The notes below the pieces were generated by a model that ran no database searches, was not told the DNA's origin, and was given only the letters and a program-made list of their open reading frames with translations. A DNA stretch of 64,000 nt from assembly GCA_905221605.1 (NCBI GenBank), contig CAJNDS010002779.1, forward strand, positions 884,116-948,115. Reading direction: 5' to 3'. Below are positions 32,400 to 45,000 of the stretch, piece by piece. This stretch comes from Symbiodinium natans (taxonomy: Eukaryota > Sar > Dinophyceae > Suessiales > Symbiodiniaceae). Every line of letters begins with the position of its first letter. Positions within the stretch are counted from its first letter, which is position 1. The position numbers and the translations under genes are program-made.

Positions 32400-32740
32400 A
32401 GGATGAAGCAGATGAAGCAGATCATGAAGATGATGAAGATGATGGAGATGATGAAGATGATGAAGATGATGAAGAGGATGAAGATGATGAAAATGATGGA
32501 GATGATGAAGATGATGAAGATGATGAAGATGATGATGAAGCTGATTGGGATCATTGATGTCAAGGATGCACATGAAACATATTGGAACAACCGTGGAGAT
32601 GAGAGAGATGATGGGGATGATGAAAAAAGATGATGAAGATGATGAAGATGATGATGATAGATGATGAAGATGATGACGATAATGAAGATGATGATGATGA
32701 TGCGGATGAGGATGAGGATGATGATGATGAAGCTGATTGA
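32400..32740. repeat. GAT/GAA trinucleotide tract
   Basis: Compound (GATGAA)n and (GATGAT)n repeat interrupted at 32544-32607. It is open in all + frames (Asp/Glu-, Met/Lys-rich) and on the minus strand (His/Leu). Confidence 0.85.
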
Positions 32741-32746
32741 GGGGGC

Positions 32747-32854
32747 CCTCCCGCAGGAGGAATTAAATAATTTAAATATGAAGGCCCCGATTTAAATATT
32801 AATATTTAATTCGGGGCCTTCATATTTAAATTATTTAATTCCTCCTGCGGGAGG
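32747..32854. repeat. Perfect 108-bp palindrome
   Basis: The left arm from cctcccgcaggagg to the centre at 32800/32801 (aaatattaatattt) is the exact reverse complement of the right arm ending cctcctgcgggagg. It could extrude as a cruciform and lies 46 bp before the assembly gap. Confidence 0.95.
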
Positions 32855-32900
32855 AAGCCCGGCCCCCCCCCCTCCAGGATTTAAATTATTTAAATTATTT

Positions 32901-33000
32901 NNNNNNNNNNNNNNNNNNNNNNNNNNNNNNNNNNNNNNNNNNNNNNNNNNNNNNNNNNNNNNNNNNNNNNNNNNNNNNNNNNNNNNNNNNNNNNNNNNNN
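32901..33000. other. Assembly gap (100 N)
   Basis: Exactly 100 N, the usual placeholder for a gap of unknown size. The right flank is the intron after a light-harvesting exon C, so upstream modules of the first array are missing or collapsed here. Confidence 0.98.
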
Positions 33001-33256
33001 CTGGAAGGGTTACGACAGGGATGGGCAGAGGAGAGGGAGAAAAGCGTATGCCGTTGTTAGTGTTGTGCTTGCACGGCCTGTGGCATAGATCTGGGCTGTT
33101 GACATTCTTCATGGCATCGTGTGGTGGGGCTCTCGTTCTTTTTTTGTATTTCTTTGTGCTACCTTGACGTCGTGATGCTGCGCCATCAACAGATGTGTTT
33201 TACACAGCTTCTTGCATGGTTTTGGATCTGTACTTTTCATCCGTAGAAGCGCCGAG

Positions 33257-33734
33257 GATCACTGGCAAGTTCCCTGGATACTTGAGCCCATCGGCCGGCT
33301 TGAAGTTCGCGGACGTGCCAAACGGCCTTGCTGCGATCTCCAAAGTTCCCGCCGCAGGTTGGGGTCAAATCCTTGCCTACATGGCGTTCTGCGAGGTTTC
33401 CCAGGATCAGTCGCCCGGCACGGCGGCTGCAGCAGGTGACTTCGGCTTCAAGGTCTTGACCTCCAGCGACCCGGCTGAGAAGACTAAGAAGCTCTCGGCG
33501 GAGCTTGCGAACGGAAGACTTGCGATGATGGCCATCATCGGCATGTTCTTTCAGGAGACGTGACAGCACAAGCTTGTCGAAGCTTGTGTCAGTCGTTGCA
33601 TGCAGTTAGGGCGTTTCTACGAGCATGTCATGTCGCAGAGCATTGTCTGCATGAAGGATGGTTTGACCGGCAGTGCTTGGGGTGACTGGGCCAACTACAC
33701 CGCCTCTCCGCTGCGTGCGTCTGACAGCCGCTAA
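33257..33734 (+). CDS. Light-harvesting polyprotein, 3' end of first array
   Basis: Exon 33257-33554 (298 bp) encodes the second half of a chlorophyll a/c-binding domain: ITGKFPGYLSPS, then AGWGQILAYMAFCE and the third helix ELANGRLAMMAIIGMFFQ, with the E..NGR.A chlorophyll-ligand motif. A GA-AG intron joins it to 33657-33734, which reads DGLTGSAWGDWANYTASPLR and ends ASDSR with a stop at 33732-33734. The product is a thylakoid antenna protein. The 5' part lies in the gap. This terminal structure is repeated at 45808-46285. Confidence 0.85.
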
Positions 33735-35830
33735 GTGTTTGTTCATTTCGACAGTTTTGACCCGGCCATCTCTGCGCGGGTGTGCCAGGATGTACAGATT
33801 TCCAAAAGATTTTGCGCTTTCTTCGGGAACGGTGCTCGACCCTGGTGCCCAGGTCCTTTAGGACCTGCCCAATTCAAACCTATTCACGCATCTCAACACG
33901 AAGTCCTTCCATCAACGTTGACAAGACTATGGAACTCCCGGGACTCGGAGAAAGCCCCTCTCTCTCTCCGTTCTGTGCGACGGTTTGCTCCTGTGGCGCA
34001 ACAGTCAGAGTCGGGTCTTCGGGCTTGGAGTTAAGGGGGATGGGAAGTAACTTGCCTCAGCTGTCCACAGTGTTGGCACTCCTCCAGCCTAGCACGGCGG
34101 GGATGACCAAGCTGGCGGAATGAAAGGAGTTGTGGAATACGCATCTAGTGATACCTGCGTCCTTTCCGAATTCAACAAGGTTTAGATGAGCCGTTCGCGG
34201 GGGGACACGGGAGCTGCGTTGCGAATGTTGAGTTCGGCTTGCTGCTTGAGAGGAAGTGTGTATGAATTGTACGCAAGAAGGCCAACTGAAAACGCAAATT
34301 GCCTATATGTTCCAGCACGCAGGACATATGGCGGCAAGGCGCAGGCCCGAGCGCCTTTTTTGTTGGTTTTTTTTAGGTTCGTGCTTTCATGGGCGCCCAT
34401 GGACGGCTTCTCCTATTGAGTTGGGCACGACCTCTGGAAGTCAACTGCAGCTCGAAGGCTGTAACCCAGTCGCCTCCTGCAGTAGTCTCGGATGCCGAAC
34501 GTCCTTAAGTCCCTCAGCCGATATGCCTTAAGGCATGAAAGGACTTCGCTCCGAAACCTTTAGACACATCAACCCCGAGCCCAAAAACTAATGACCTGCA
34601 TCTCCATCCCTGCACAAACCTTCATCCTTATCCACACCAAAGATCGCCAAGAAAAGCATTGCCAACATTTGCCAGTGCTATGGCTTGTTACTTCAAAGGC
34701 CCCTTCTGCCGCTGCGGACATCCCATGCCTAACATCGTAAAGACTTTCACTCAACCAAAAAAGTTGCAAGCCGAAAGCTGCCCTACGTCTTCGGCGCCGA
34801 AATCCCAACGTTTACGCCAAAAGCTCCGGACCCTGCCAGCTGAAGGAAGGGCTTTCTCAGCACCCGGTAAACTTGAGGAATGTTTGCAGCTGACGTCATC
34901 CAAAATTCAATCCCCCCGGGAAATGGAGGATTTTCTGTTTTTTTTTGGTCCTTTGGGTCCTTCGGGTCCTCCGGGTCCTTGGGGTCCTTTGGGTCCTTCG
35001 GGTCCTGTCGCTGGAGCTGTGCAGCGGCGTTTAGCCATGTGAAGGCCGCCTCGATTCGGGTGTCCAGCGTTCCCTTCAGAATCTTTGGGCTGCTCATGGT
35101 CTGGTGTTTTTCTTTTTGAGCTTTTGGGGAGTCCGCCCTCTCTTCTTGAACAGAACTCTCTAGCTCGGGAGCTCCAATCGAAAGAACATCTCAGGCCCCG
35201 CCAGGCCGCAAAGCCTCGTCGCGAAGCATTGTACGGTTCATGGCCCCTCACACTCTTGAAGCCTAAGACTCTGAGACTCTGAGACTCCAAGAGCCTCTAA
35301 GACTCTAAGACTTCGTTCCCAGGGCCACCCCTGGAGCTGGCAGCTCGAGGCGGCTCTGTCCGAGGACCGTCGCAGGGCTTCGATGGGCTTCGCCCCAAGC
35401 CCGTTAATTTGCTCATGAGAGAGACGCGGGGTTGTGGCATGTTGCAAGGTTTGGAGAAATTTGCCGGGTCTGATGTTTCGCGTTGGTGGTCTTCGGTGGT
35501 TTAGAGGCTGGTCTCGGGTCTGTGATGTGCAGCTGTGTTTATGCGGCGCTAAACGGCGCTAGACCTGAACTCTAGGTGGTAATCCTTGGGTCTAAACTCC
35601 TCCGAGCAAGAGTACCAGGCCCCCTCAGGTCCTCATCTGCAAGACGTCATAGGCAACTACGTTCAGAGTCGGGCTGTTTCCTTTTGGCGACTCGCTCGGT
35701 CGTGCTTGCGTGCTCTTTCTGCACTCTGCACCTCGCCGCTCTCCGCCGCTGCCGCCCCTCAAGGACTTTTATTAAAGGGCACTTCTGCAATTTTTTTTCG
35801 CCATCGCCTTTTAACTTTTCCTTTTCCACG
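33735..35830. other. Intergenic region between two light-harvesting arrays
   Basis: 33735-34432 is a duplicate of the region after the second array (46286-46950). The rest has no recognised exon. It contains a 9-bp repeat gggtccttt/gggtccttc at about 34948-35008, which gives collagen-like or DPK-repeat frames by chance, and a gactctgagactct repeat at 35267-35310. Confidence 0.5.
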
Positions 35831-36096
35831 ATGGCCAGCAGCCCGGCCCTCAGCCTCTGTCTTGGTTTTCGCATGTTTGTGTGAATGTGTTTGGGCATGC
35901 TCCTACGAGTTCCAAGATGTGTTGTTAGTGGGCGTTGAGGATAAAAGCTCAGATGCTCTTCGCCAACAGGCAGTTTGTGATTTTATCGATTGAGGTTTCC
36001 TCTTCACATATTTGGGGCTCTGAGGCCACATTCCTTTCTCGAGCCTCATGCTCTTGAGATGCGCCGTGAAGCCCAAGAATCTGTAAGAAAGGTCAG

Positions 36097-39000
36097 AAGT
36101 CCATTGCCGTGGCGGCACTGTCCGCCGCGGGCCTGGCCGCCACCATGGGGGTGGAGGCGAGGGTTTGGAACTCTGAGGGTTTGGAACCGCCGGGGTTGGC
36201 GAGCGTGAGAAAGTCGAGGCTTGGCAGCCCTGAAGCCCATCAGCAGACTCTGTGGCCCAAGTACCTTTTTCACGCCGGGTTTGGCTGGTGGGTTGCCGGC
36301 TCTTGGGCGGGCTTGACGCCCTTTGCATTTGTGGGGCTTCTCTTCCTGAACAAACTCCAAACACGGAATGCTTGAACCTCACAGAAGTGGTTGTTTTAAC
36401 AGAAACCCCAGGCCCTACAACCGCAAACGTCAAGCGCCCAACCCGAAAACCCACAAACCCCTGGCTGAAGTGACGAACCACGAGTGCAGCTTTTGGCTTG
36501 CCAGGCCTTCGTTAGCACCAGCGCGTCCGCGCCAGCCGTGAAGGACCTGGAGTTCGTGGGAGCGTCGGGTTCTGGACGGTGCGGTACTTCCCAGGTTGCC
36601 GTCTTGGGCAGGCTTTACACGGGATTCTGCAGTTTAACTTTGGGGAATTTGCTCCACCATCTAGAGATGTGTCATGTGAACCTGTCGACATGCCAAGTCC
36701 TCGCCGAGTTCACCGTTTTGGAGAGGTGGTTGACGGCTTTCGAGCCTCCCTGTTGCCTTAACTTCGAGTCCTGACGCCCCGACCCGAACTCGCTACACCC
36801 CAGTGTCGAAGAAATGCACGAGGCTCCCAGCAGCAGCCTGCGCGGATCTGCTGCCACAGGTACGTGGCGTGGGAATGTTGAAAAGCCTTAAAGAACGTGA
36901 TGTACTGTACATCGATTCAGGGGCACCGCCACACATGTGTCTAAACAGGTATCTGTGGACAGCCAGGAGCTATATTTTCCAAGCACCGGAGATCCCCACA
37001 CCAGTTTCCGAATGGAGCTCCTCTTGCTGCTCAAGCCTTGAGAAGTGCCGAACCTCCCATGCGAAGCCCGAGGCCCTAAGCCCGAACAACCCTAGACCCG
37101 ATCGAAGGTGCATCCCCTGCATCCGCCTCTTCCCTGGCACCCCTCGCCGCGGCTTCCGTCGTGGCGGCCGCGGCCCTCCGGCCGAAGGCGCCTTCTGGGT
37201 GGGGAGTCGTCCTCTTGTTTCGCTACTTTGGTGTTACATTGTCACACGTTGTACCGAGTGCGGAAAGTAGGCATCACATCGCTGAGTGTTGCGTTGAAGC
37301 TGCAAATTCCCAAGCCGGCGTCATGCCATGAAGCCGCACGGGTCTGGCATCGGCCAATATCGACCACGGGGATGAAAGCCCATCCTGAAGCCTCCTAGCT
37401 CGTACATACAACCTAGACCCCGAAGGGCAAGGGCGGCATCAGCAAGCCCGTGGTTAGCCTCCGTGCCTTCGAGATTCTTGGAAGCACAGTCACCGGCCTT
37501 GAGCCAGACATGTGGCCTTTTGCCGAACGCATGCACTAAGCATCCAAAATTTGAACGTGGCATGGTGGGAGCTAGAGGCGAAAAGGATTAAGGATCTCAT
37601 GTTGGTCGCAGCCGGGTGTTCTCATTTCCTTCGCCACATGCCGCTGCCCAACTGTCCGGAGTGTGTGCAGATGGGCTCTTCTGTGCCAAGATAGTGCAGT
37701 TGCCGCGTGCCGGTTTCCCTAGTTGTTCTCAACAGCCTCCCCCCCTCCCCCCCTCCCCCTCCAACAAATCACACCTCATGTCCGACAGTACCTTTCCGCA
37801 CTTGGGCATTCTCACTGGAAAGTTGTGTCCTAGTCCTAGACCCATGCCAGAGTTCGGTGCAATGAAAGCTGGAATGAAGTTTCTTGCGACCGGACTGAGT
37901 GCAGCGCCGTAGTGACACGCATGAGAAGCTGAGGAACGAGCTTGGTGTTCAGGATCCCGTCGGATTCTGGGACCCGGCTGGCTTCACCGCCGATGGCAGC
38001 GTGGAGGACTTCAAGCGCCGCCGCCAGACCGAGATCAAGCATGGCCGCATTGCAACTCGGATGATCGTGGTATTCATCGTGGTTGGAGAGTCAAGCCCAC
38101 ATGTAGGAGAACGCGACGACGCAGAGCTCATTTTGAGCTTTTTGCTTCTTGCTTTGTTGGGTAGGCCACTCAGCCACTGAAGCAAATTCAAGGCCATGCT
38201 GGCGGCGATGGGCTACATTACTCCTGAGCAACTTGCTGGAAGGGTTGCGACAGGGATGGGCAGGAGAGGGAGAAAAGCGTAGGCCGTGTTAGTTTTGTGC
38301 TTGCACGGCCTGTGGCATAAATCTGGGCTGTTGACATTCTTCATGGCATCGTGTGGTGGGGCTCTCTTTCTTTTTTTGTATTTCTTTGTGCTACCTTCAC
38401 GTCGTGATGCTGCGCCATCAACAGATGTGTTTTACACAGCTTCTTGCATGGTTTTGGATCTGTGGTTTTCATCCGTAGAAGCGCCGAGGATCACTGGCAA
38501 GTTCCCTGGATACTTGAGCCCATCGGCCGGCTTGAAGTTCGCGGACGTGCCAAACGGCCTTGCTGCGATCTCCAAAGTTCCCGCCGCAGGTTGGGGTCAA
38601 ATCCTTGCCTACATGGCGTTCTGCGAGGTTTCCCAGGATCAGTCGCCCGGCACGGCGGCTGCAGCAGGTGACTTCGGCTTCAAGGTCTTGACCTCCAGCG
38701 ACCCGGCTGAGAAGACTAAGAAGCTCTCGGCGGAGCTTGCGAACGGAAGACTTGCGATGATGGCCATCATCGGCATGTTCTTTCAGGCGGGGGATTATGA
38801 CATGCGCGTCTTGTTGCGATGACTTCACGTGCGATTTTGGAGGAAGAATGCAAGTCAACATTTGTGTGCAGAATGCTGTTGCCTGTGAATATGATGTTTG
38901 GTTCATAGGACGGCCTGACCGGAAGCGCCTGGGGTGACTGGGCCAACTACACTGCCTCGCCGCTCCGCGCGTTCGAGAACGAGCTTGGTGTTCAGGATCC

Positions 39001-42000
39001 CGTCGGATTCTGGGACCCGGCTGGCTTCACCGCCGATGGCAGCGTGGAGGACTTCAAGCGCCGCCGCCAGACCGAGATCAAGCATGGCCGCATTGCAACT
39101 CGGATGATCGTGGTATTCATCGTGGTTGGAGAGTCAAGCCCACATGTAGGAGAACGCGACGACGCAGAGCTCATCTTGAGCTTTTTGCTTCTTGCTTTGT
39201 TGGGTAGGCCACTCAGCCACTGAAGCAAATTCAAGGCCATGCTGGCGGCGATGGGCTACATTACTCCTGAGCAACTTGCTGGAAGGGTTGCGACAGGGAT
39301 GGGCAGGAGAGGGAGAAAAGCGTAGGCCGTGTTAGTTTTGTGCTTGCACGGCCTGTGGCATAAATCTGGGCTGTTGACATTCTTCATGGCATCGTGTGGT
39401 GGGGCTCTCTTTCTTTTTTTGTATTTCTTTGTGCTACCTTCACGTCGTGATGCTGCGCCATCAACAGATGTGTTTTACACAGCTTCTTGCATGGTTTTGG
39501 ATCTGTGGTTTTCATCCGTAGAAGCGCCGAGGATCACTGGCAAGTTCCCTGGATACTTGAGCCCATCGGCCGGCTTGAAGTTCGCGGACGTGCCAAACGG
39601 CCTTGCTGCGATCTCCAAAGTTCCCGCCGCAGGTTGGGGTCAAATCCTTGCCTACATGGCGTTCTGCGAGGTTTCCCAGGATCAGTCGCCCGGCACGGCG
39701 GCTGCAGCAGGTGACTTCGGCTTCAAGGTCTTGACCTCCAGCGACCCGGCTGAGAAGACTAAGAAGCTCTCGGCGGAGCTTGCGAACGGAAGACTTGCGA
39801 TGATGGCCATCATCGGCATGTTCTTTCAGGCGGGGGATTATGACATGCGCGTCTTGTTGCGATGACTTCACGTGCGATTTTGGAGGAAGAATGCAAGTCA
39901 ACATTTGTGTGCAGAATGCTGTTGCCTGTGAATATGATGTTTGGTTCATAGGACGGCCTGACCGGAAGCGCCTGGGGTGACTGGGCCAACTACACTGCCT
40001 CGCCGCTCCGAGCGTTCGAGAACGAGCTTGGTGTTCAGGATCCCGTCGGATTCTGGGACCCGGCTGGCTTCACCGCCGATGGCAGCGTGGAGGACTTCAA
40101 GCGCCGCCGCCAGACCGAGATCAAGCATGGCCGCATTGCAACTCGGATGATCGTGGTATTCATCGTGGTTGGAGAGTCAAGCCCACATGTAGGAGAACGC
40201 GACGACGCAGAGCTCATCTTGAGCTTTTTGCTTCTTGCTTTGTTGGGTAGGCCACTCAGCCACTGAAGCAAATTCAAGGCCATGCTGGCGGCGATGGGCT
40301 ACATTACTCCTGAGCAACTTGCTGGAAGGGTTGCGACAGGGATGGGCAGAGGAGAGGGAGAAAAGCGTAGGCCGTGTTAGTTTTGTGCTTGCACGGCCTG
40401 TGGCATAGATCTGGGCTGTTGACATTCTTCATGGCATCGTGTGGTGGGGCTCTCTTTCTTTTTTTGTATTTCTTTGTGCTACCTTCACGTCGTGATGCTG
40501 CGCCATCAACAGATGTGTTTACACAGCTTCTTGCATGGTTTTGGATCTGTGCTTTTCATCCGTAGAAGCGCCGAGGATCACTGGCAAGTTCCCTGGATAC
40601 TTGAGCCCATCGGCCGGCTTGAAGTTCGCGGACGTGCCAAACGGCCTTGCTGCGATCTCCAAAGTTCCCGCCGCAGGTTGGGGTCAAATCCTTGCCTACA
40701 TGGCGTTCTGCGAGGTTTCCCAGGATCAGTCGCCCGGCACGGCGGCTGCAGCAGGTGACTTCGGCTTCAAGGTCTTGACCTCCAGCGACCCGGCTGAGAA
40801 GACTAAGAAGCTCTCGGCGGAGCTTGCGAACGGAAGACTTGCGATGATGGCCATCATCGGCATGTTCTTTCAGGCGGGGGATTATGACATGCGCGTCTTG
40901 TTGCGATGACTTCACGTGCGATTTTGGAGGAAGAATGCAAGTCAACATTTGTGTGCAGAATGCTGTTGCCTGTGAATATGATGTTTGGTTCATAGGACGG
41001 CCTGACCGGAAGCGCCTGGGGTGACTGGGCCAACTACACTGCCTCGCCGCTCCGAGCGTTCGAGAACGAGCTTGGTGTTCAGGATCCCGTCGGATTCTGG
41101 GACCCGGCTGGCTTCACCGCCGATGGCAGCGTGGAGGACTTCAAGCGCCGCCGCCAGACCGAGATCAAGCATGGCCGCATTGCAACTCGGATGATCGTGG
41201 TATTCATCGTGGTTGGAGAGTCAAGCCCACATGTCCACATGTAGGAGAACGCGACGACGCAGAGCTCATCTTGAGCTTTTTGCTTCTTGCTTTGTTGGGT
41301 AGGCCACTCAGCCACTGAAGCAAATTCAAGGCCATGCTGGCGGCGATGGGCTACATTACTCCTGAGCAACTTGCTGGAAGGGTTACGACAGGGATGGGCA
41401 GGAGAGGGAGAAAAGCGTATGCCGTGTTAGTTCTGTGCTTGCACGGCCTGTGGCATAAATCTGGGCTGTTGACATTCTTCATGGCATCGTGTGGTGGGGC
41501 TCTCGTTCTTTTTTTGTAATTCTTTGTGCTACCTTCACGTCGTGATGCTGCGCCATCAACAGATGTGTTTTACACAGCTTCTTGCATGGTTTTGGATCTG
41601 TACTTTTCATGCGTAGAAGCGCCGAGGATCACTGGCAAGTTCCCTGGATACTTGAGCCCATCGGCCGGCTTGAAGTTCGCGGACGTGCCAAACGGCCTTG
41701 CGGCGATCTCCAAAGTTCCCGCCGCAGGTTGGGGTCAAATCCTTGCCTACATGGCGTTCTGCGAGGTTTCCCAGGATCAGTCGCCCGGCACGGCGGCTGC
41801 AGCAGGTGACTTCGGCTTCAAGGTCTTGACCTCCAGCGACCCGGCTGAGAAGACTAAGAAGCTCTCGGCGGAGCTTGCGAACGGAAGACTTGCGATGATG
41901 GCCATCATCGGCATGTTCTTTCAGGCGGGGGATTATGACATGTGCGTCTTGTTGTGATGACTTCACGTGTGATTTTGGAAGGAAGAATGCAAGTCAACAT

Positions 42001-45000
42001 TTGTGTGCAGAATGCTGTTGCCTGTGAATATCATGTTTGGTTCATAGGACGGCCTGACCGGAAGCGCCTGGGGTGACTGGGCCAACTACACTGCCTCGCC
42101 GCTCCGAGCGTTCGAGAACGAGCTTGGTGTTCAGGATCCCGTCGGATTCTGGGACCCGGCTGGCTTCACCGCCGATGGCAGCGTGGAGGACTTCAAGCGC
42201 CGCCGCCAGACCGAGATCAAGCATGGCCGCATTGCAACTCGGATAATCGTGGTATTCATCGTGGTTGGAGAGTCAAGCCCACATGTAGGAGAACGCGACG
42301 ACGCAGAGCTCATCTTGAGCTTTTTGCTTCTTGCTTTGTTGGGTAGGCCACTCAGCCACTGAAGCAAATTCAAGGCCATGCTGGCGGCGATGGGCTACAT
42401 TACTCCTGAGCAACTTGCTGGAAGGGTTGCGACAGGGATGGGCAGAGGAGAGGGAGAAAAGCGTATGCCGTGTTAGTTTTGTGCTTGCACGGCCTGTGGC
42501 ATAGATCTGGGCTGTTGACATTCTTCATGGCATCGTGTGGTGGGGCTCTCTTTCTTTTTTTGTATTTCTTTGTGCTACCTTCATGTCGTGATGCTGCGCC
42601 ATCAACAGATGTGTTTACACAGCTTCTTGCATGGTTTTGGATCTGTGCTTTTCATCCGTAGAAGCGCCGAGGATCACTGGCAAGTTCCCTGGATACTTGA
42701 GCCCATCGGCCGGCTTGAAGTTCGCGGACGTGCCAAACGGCCTTGCTGCGATCTCCAAAGTTCCCGCCGCAGGTTGGGGTCAAATCCTTGCCTACATGGC
42801 GTTCTGCGAGGTTTCCCAGGATCAGTCGCCCGGCACGGCGGCTGCAGCAGGTGACTTCGGCTTCAAGGTCTTGACCTCCAGCGACCCGGCTGAGAAGACT
42901 AAGAAGCTCTCGGCGGAGCTTGCGAACGGAAGACTTGCGATGATGGCCATCATCGGCATGTTCTTTCAGGCGGGGGATTATGACATGCGCGTCTTGTTGC
43001 GATGACTTCACGTGCGATTTTGGAGGAAGAATGCAAGTCAACATTTGTGTGCAGAATGCTGTTGCCTGTGAATATGATGTTTGGTTCATAGGACGGCCTG
43101 ACCGGAAGCGCCTGGGGTGACTGGGCCAACTACACTGCCTCGCCGCTCCGAGCGTTCGAGAACGAGCTTGGTGTTCAGGATCCCGTCGGATTCTGGGACC
43201 CGGCTGGCTTCACCGCCGATGGCAGCGTGGAGGACTTCAAGCGCCGCCGCCAGACCGAGATCAAGCATGGCCGCATTGCAACTCGGATGATCGTGGTATT
43301 CATCGTGGTTGGAGAGTCAAGCCCACATGTAGGAGAACGCGACGACGCAGAGCTCATCTTGAGCTTTTTGCTTCTTGCTTTGTTGGGTAGGCCACTCAGC
43401 CACTGAAGCAAATTCAAGGCCATGCTGGCGGCGATGGGCTACATTACTCCTGAGCAACTTGCTGGAAGGGTTACGACAGGGATGGGCAGAGGAGAGGGAG
43501 AAAAGCGTATGCCGTGTTAGTTTTGTGCTTGCACGGCCTGTGGCATAGATCTGGGCTGTTGACATTCTTCATGGCATCGTGTGGTGGGGCTCTCGTTCTT
43601 TTTTTGTATTTCTTTGTGCTACCTTCACGTCGTGATGCTGCGCCATCAACAGATGTGTTTTACACAGCTTCTTGCATGGTTTTGGATCTGTACTTTTCAT
43701 CCGTAGAAGCGCCGAGGATCACTGGCAAGTTCCCTGGATACTTGAGCCCATCGGCCGGCTTGAAGTTCGCGGACGTGCCAAACGGCCTTGCTGCGATCTC
43801 CAAAGTTCCCGCCGCAGGTTGGGGTCAAATCCTTGCCTACATGGCGTTCTGCGAGGTTTCCCAGGATCAGTCGCCCGGCACGGCGGCTGCAGCAGGTGAC
43901 TTCGGCTTCAAGGTCTTGACCTCCAGCGACCCGGCTGAGAAGACTAAGAAGCTCTCGGCGGAGCTTGCGAACGGAAGACTTGCGATGATGGCCATCATCG
44001 GCATGTTCTTTCAGGCGGGGGATTATGACATGCGCGTCTTGTTGCGATGACTTCACGTGCGATTTTGGAGGAAGAATGCAAGTCAACATTTGTGTGCAGA
44101 ATGCTGTTGCCTGTGAATATGATGTTTGGTTCATAGGACGGCCTGACCGGAAGCGCCTGGGGTGACTGGGCCAACTACACTGCCTCGCCGCTCCGAGCGT
44201 TCGAGAACGAGCTTGGTGTTCAGGATCCCGTCGGATTCTGGGACCCGGCTGGCTTCACCGCCGATGGCAGCGTGGAGGACTTCAAGCGCCGCCGCCAGAC
44301 CGAGATCAAGCATGGCCGCATTGCAACTCGGATGATCGTGGTATTCATCGTGGTTGGAGAGTCAAGCCCACATGTAGGAGAACGCGACGACGCAGAGCTC
44401 ATCTTGAGCTTTTTGCTTCTTGCTTTGTTGGGTAGGCCACTCAGCCACTGAAGCAAATTCAAGGCCATGCTGGCGGCGATGGGCTACATTACTCCTGAGC
44501 AACTTGCTGGAAGGGTTACGACAGGGATGGGCAGAGGAGAGGGAGAAAAGCGTATGCCGTGTTAGTTTTGTGCTTGCACGGCCTGTGGCATAGATCTGGG
44601 CTGTTGACATTCTTCATGGCATCGTGTGGTGGGGCTCTCGTTCTTTTTTTGTATTTCTTTGTGCTACCTTCACGTCGTGATGCTGCGCCATCAACAGATG
44701 TGTTTTACACAGCTTCTTGCATGGTTTTGGATCTGTACTTTTCATGCGTAGAAGCGCCGAGGATCACTGGCAAGTTCCCTGGATACTTGAGCCCATCGGC
44801 CGGCTTGAAGTTCGCGGACGTGCCAAACGGCCTTGCTGCCATCTCCAAAGTTCCCGCCGCAGGTTGGGGTCAAATCCTTGCCTACATGGCGTTCTGCGAG
44901 GTTTCCCAGGATCAGTCGCCCGGCACGGCGGCTGCAGCAGGTGACTTCGGCTTCAAGGTCTTGACCTCCAGCGACCCGGCTGAGAAGACTAAGAAGCTCT

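Noticed and set aside
34907-35290. Collagen-like GPKGPQGP protein on the minus strand
   Set aside because: The motif comes from a 9-bp gggtcctt repeat of about 60 bp and is not sustained on either side.
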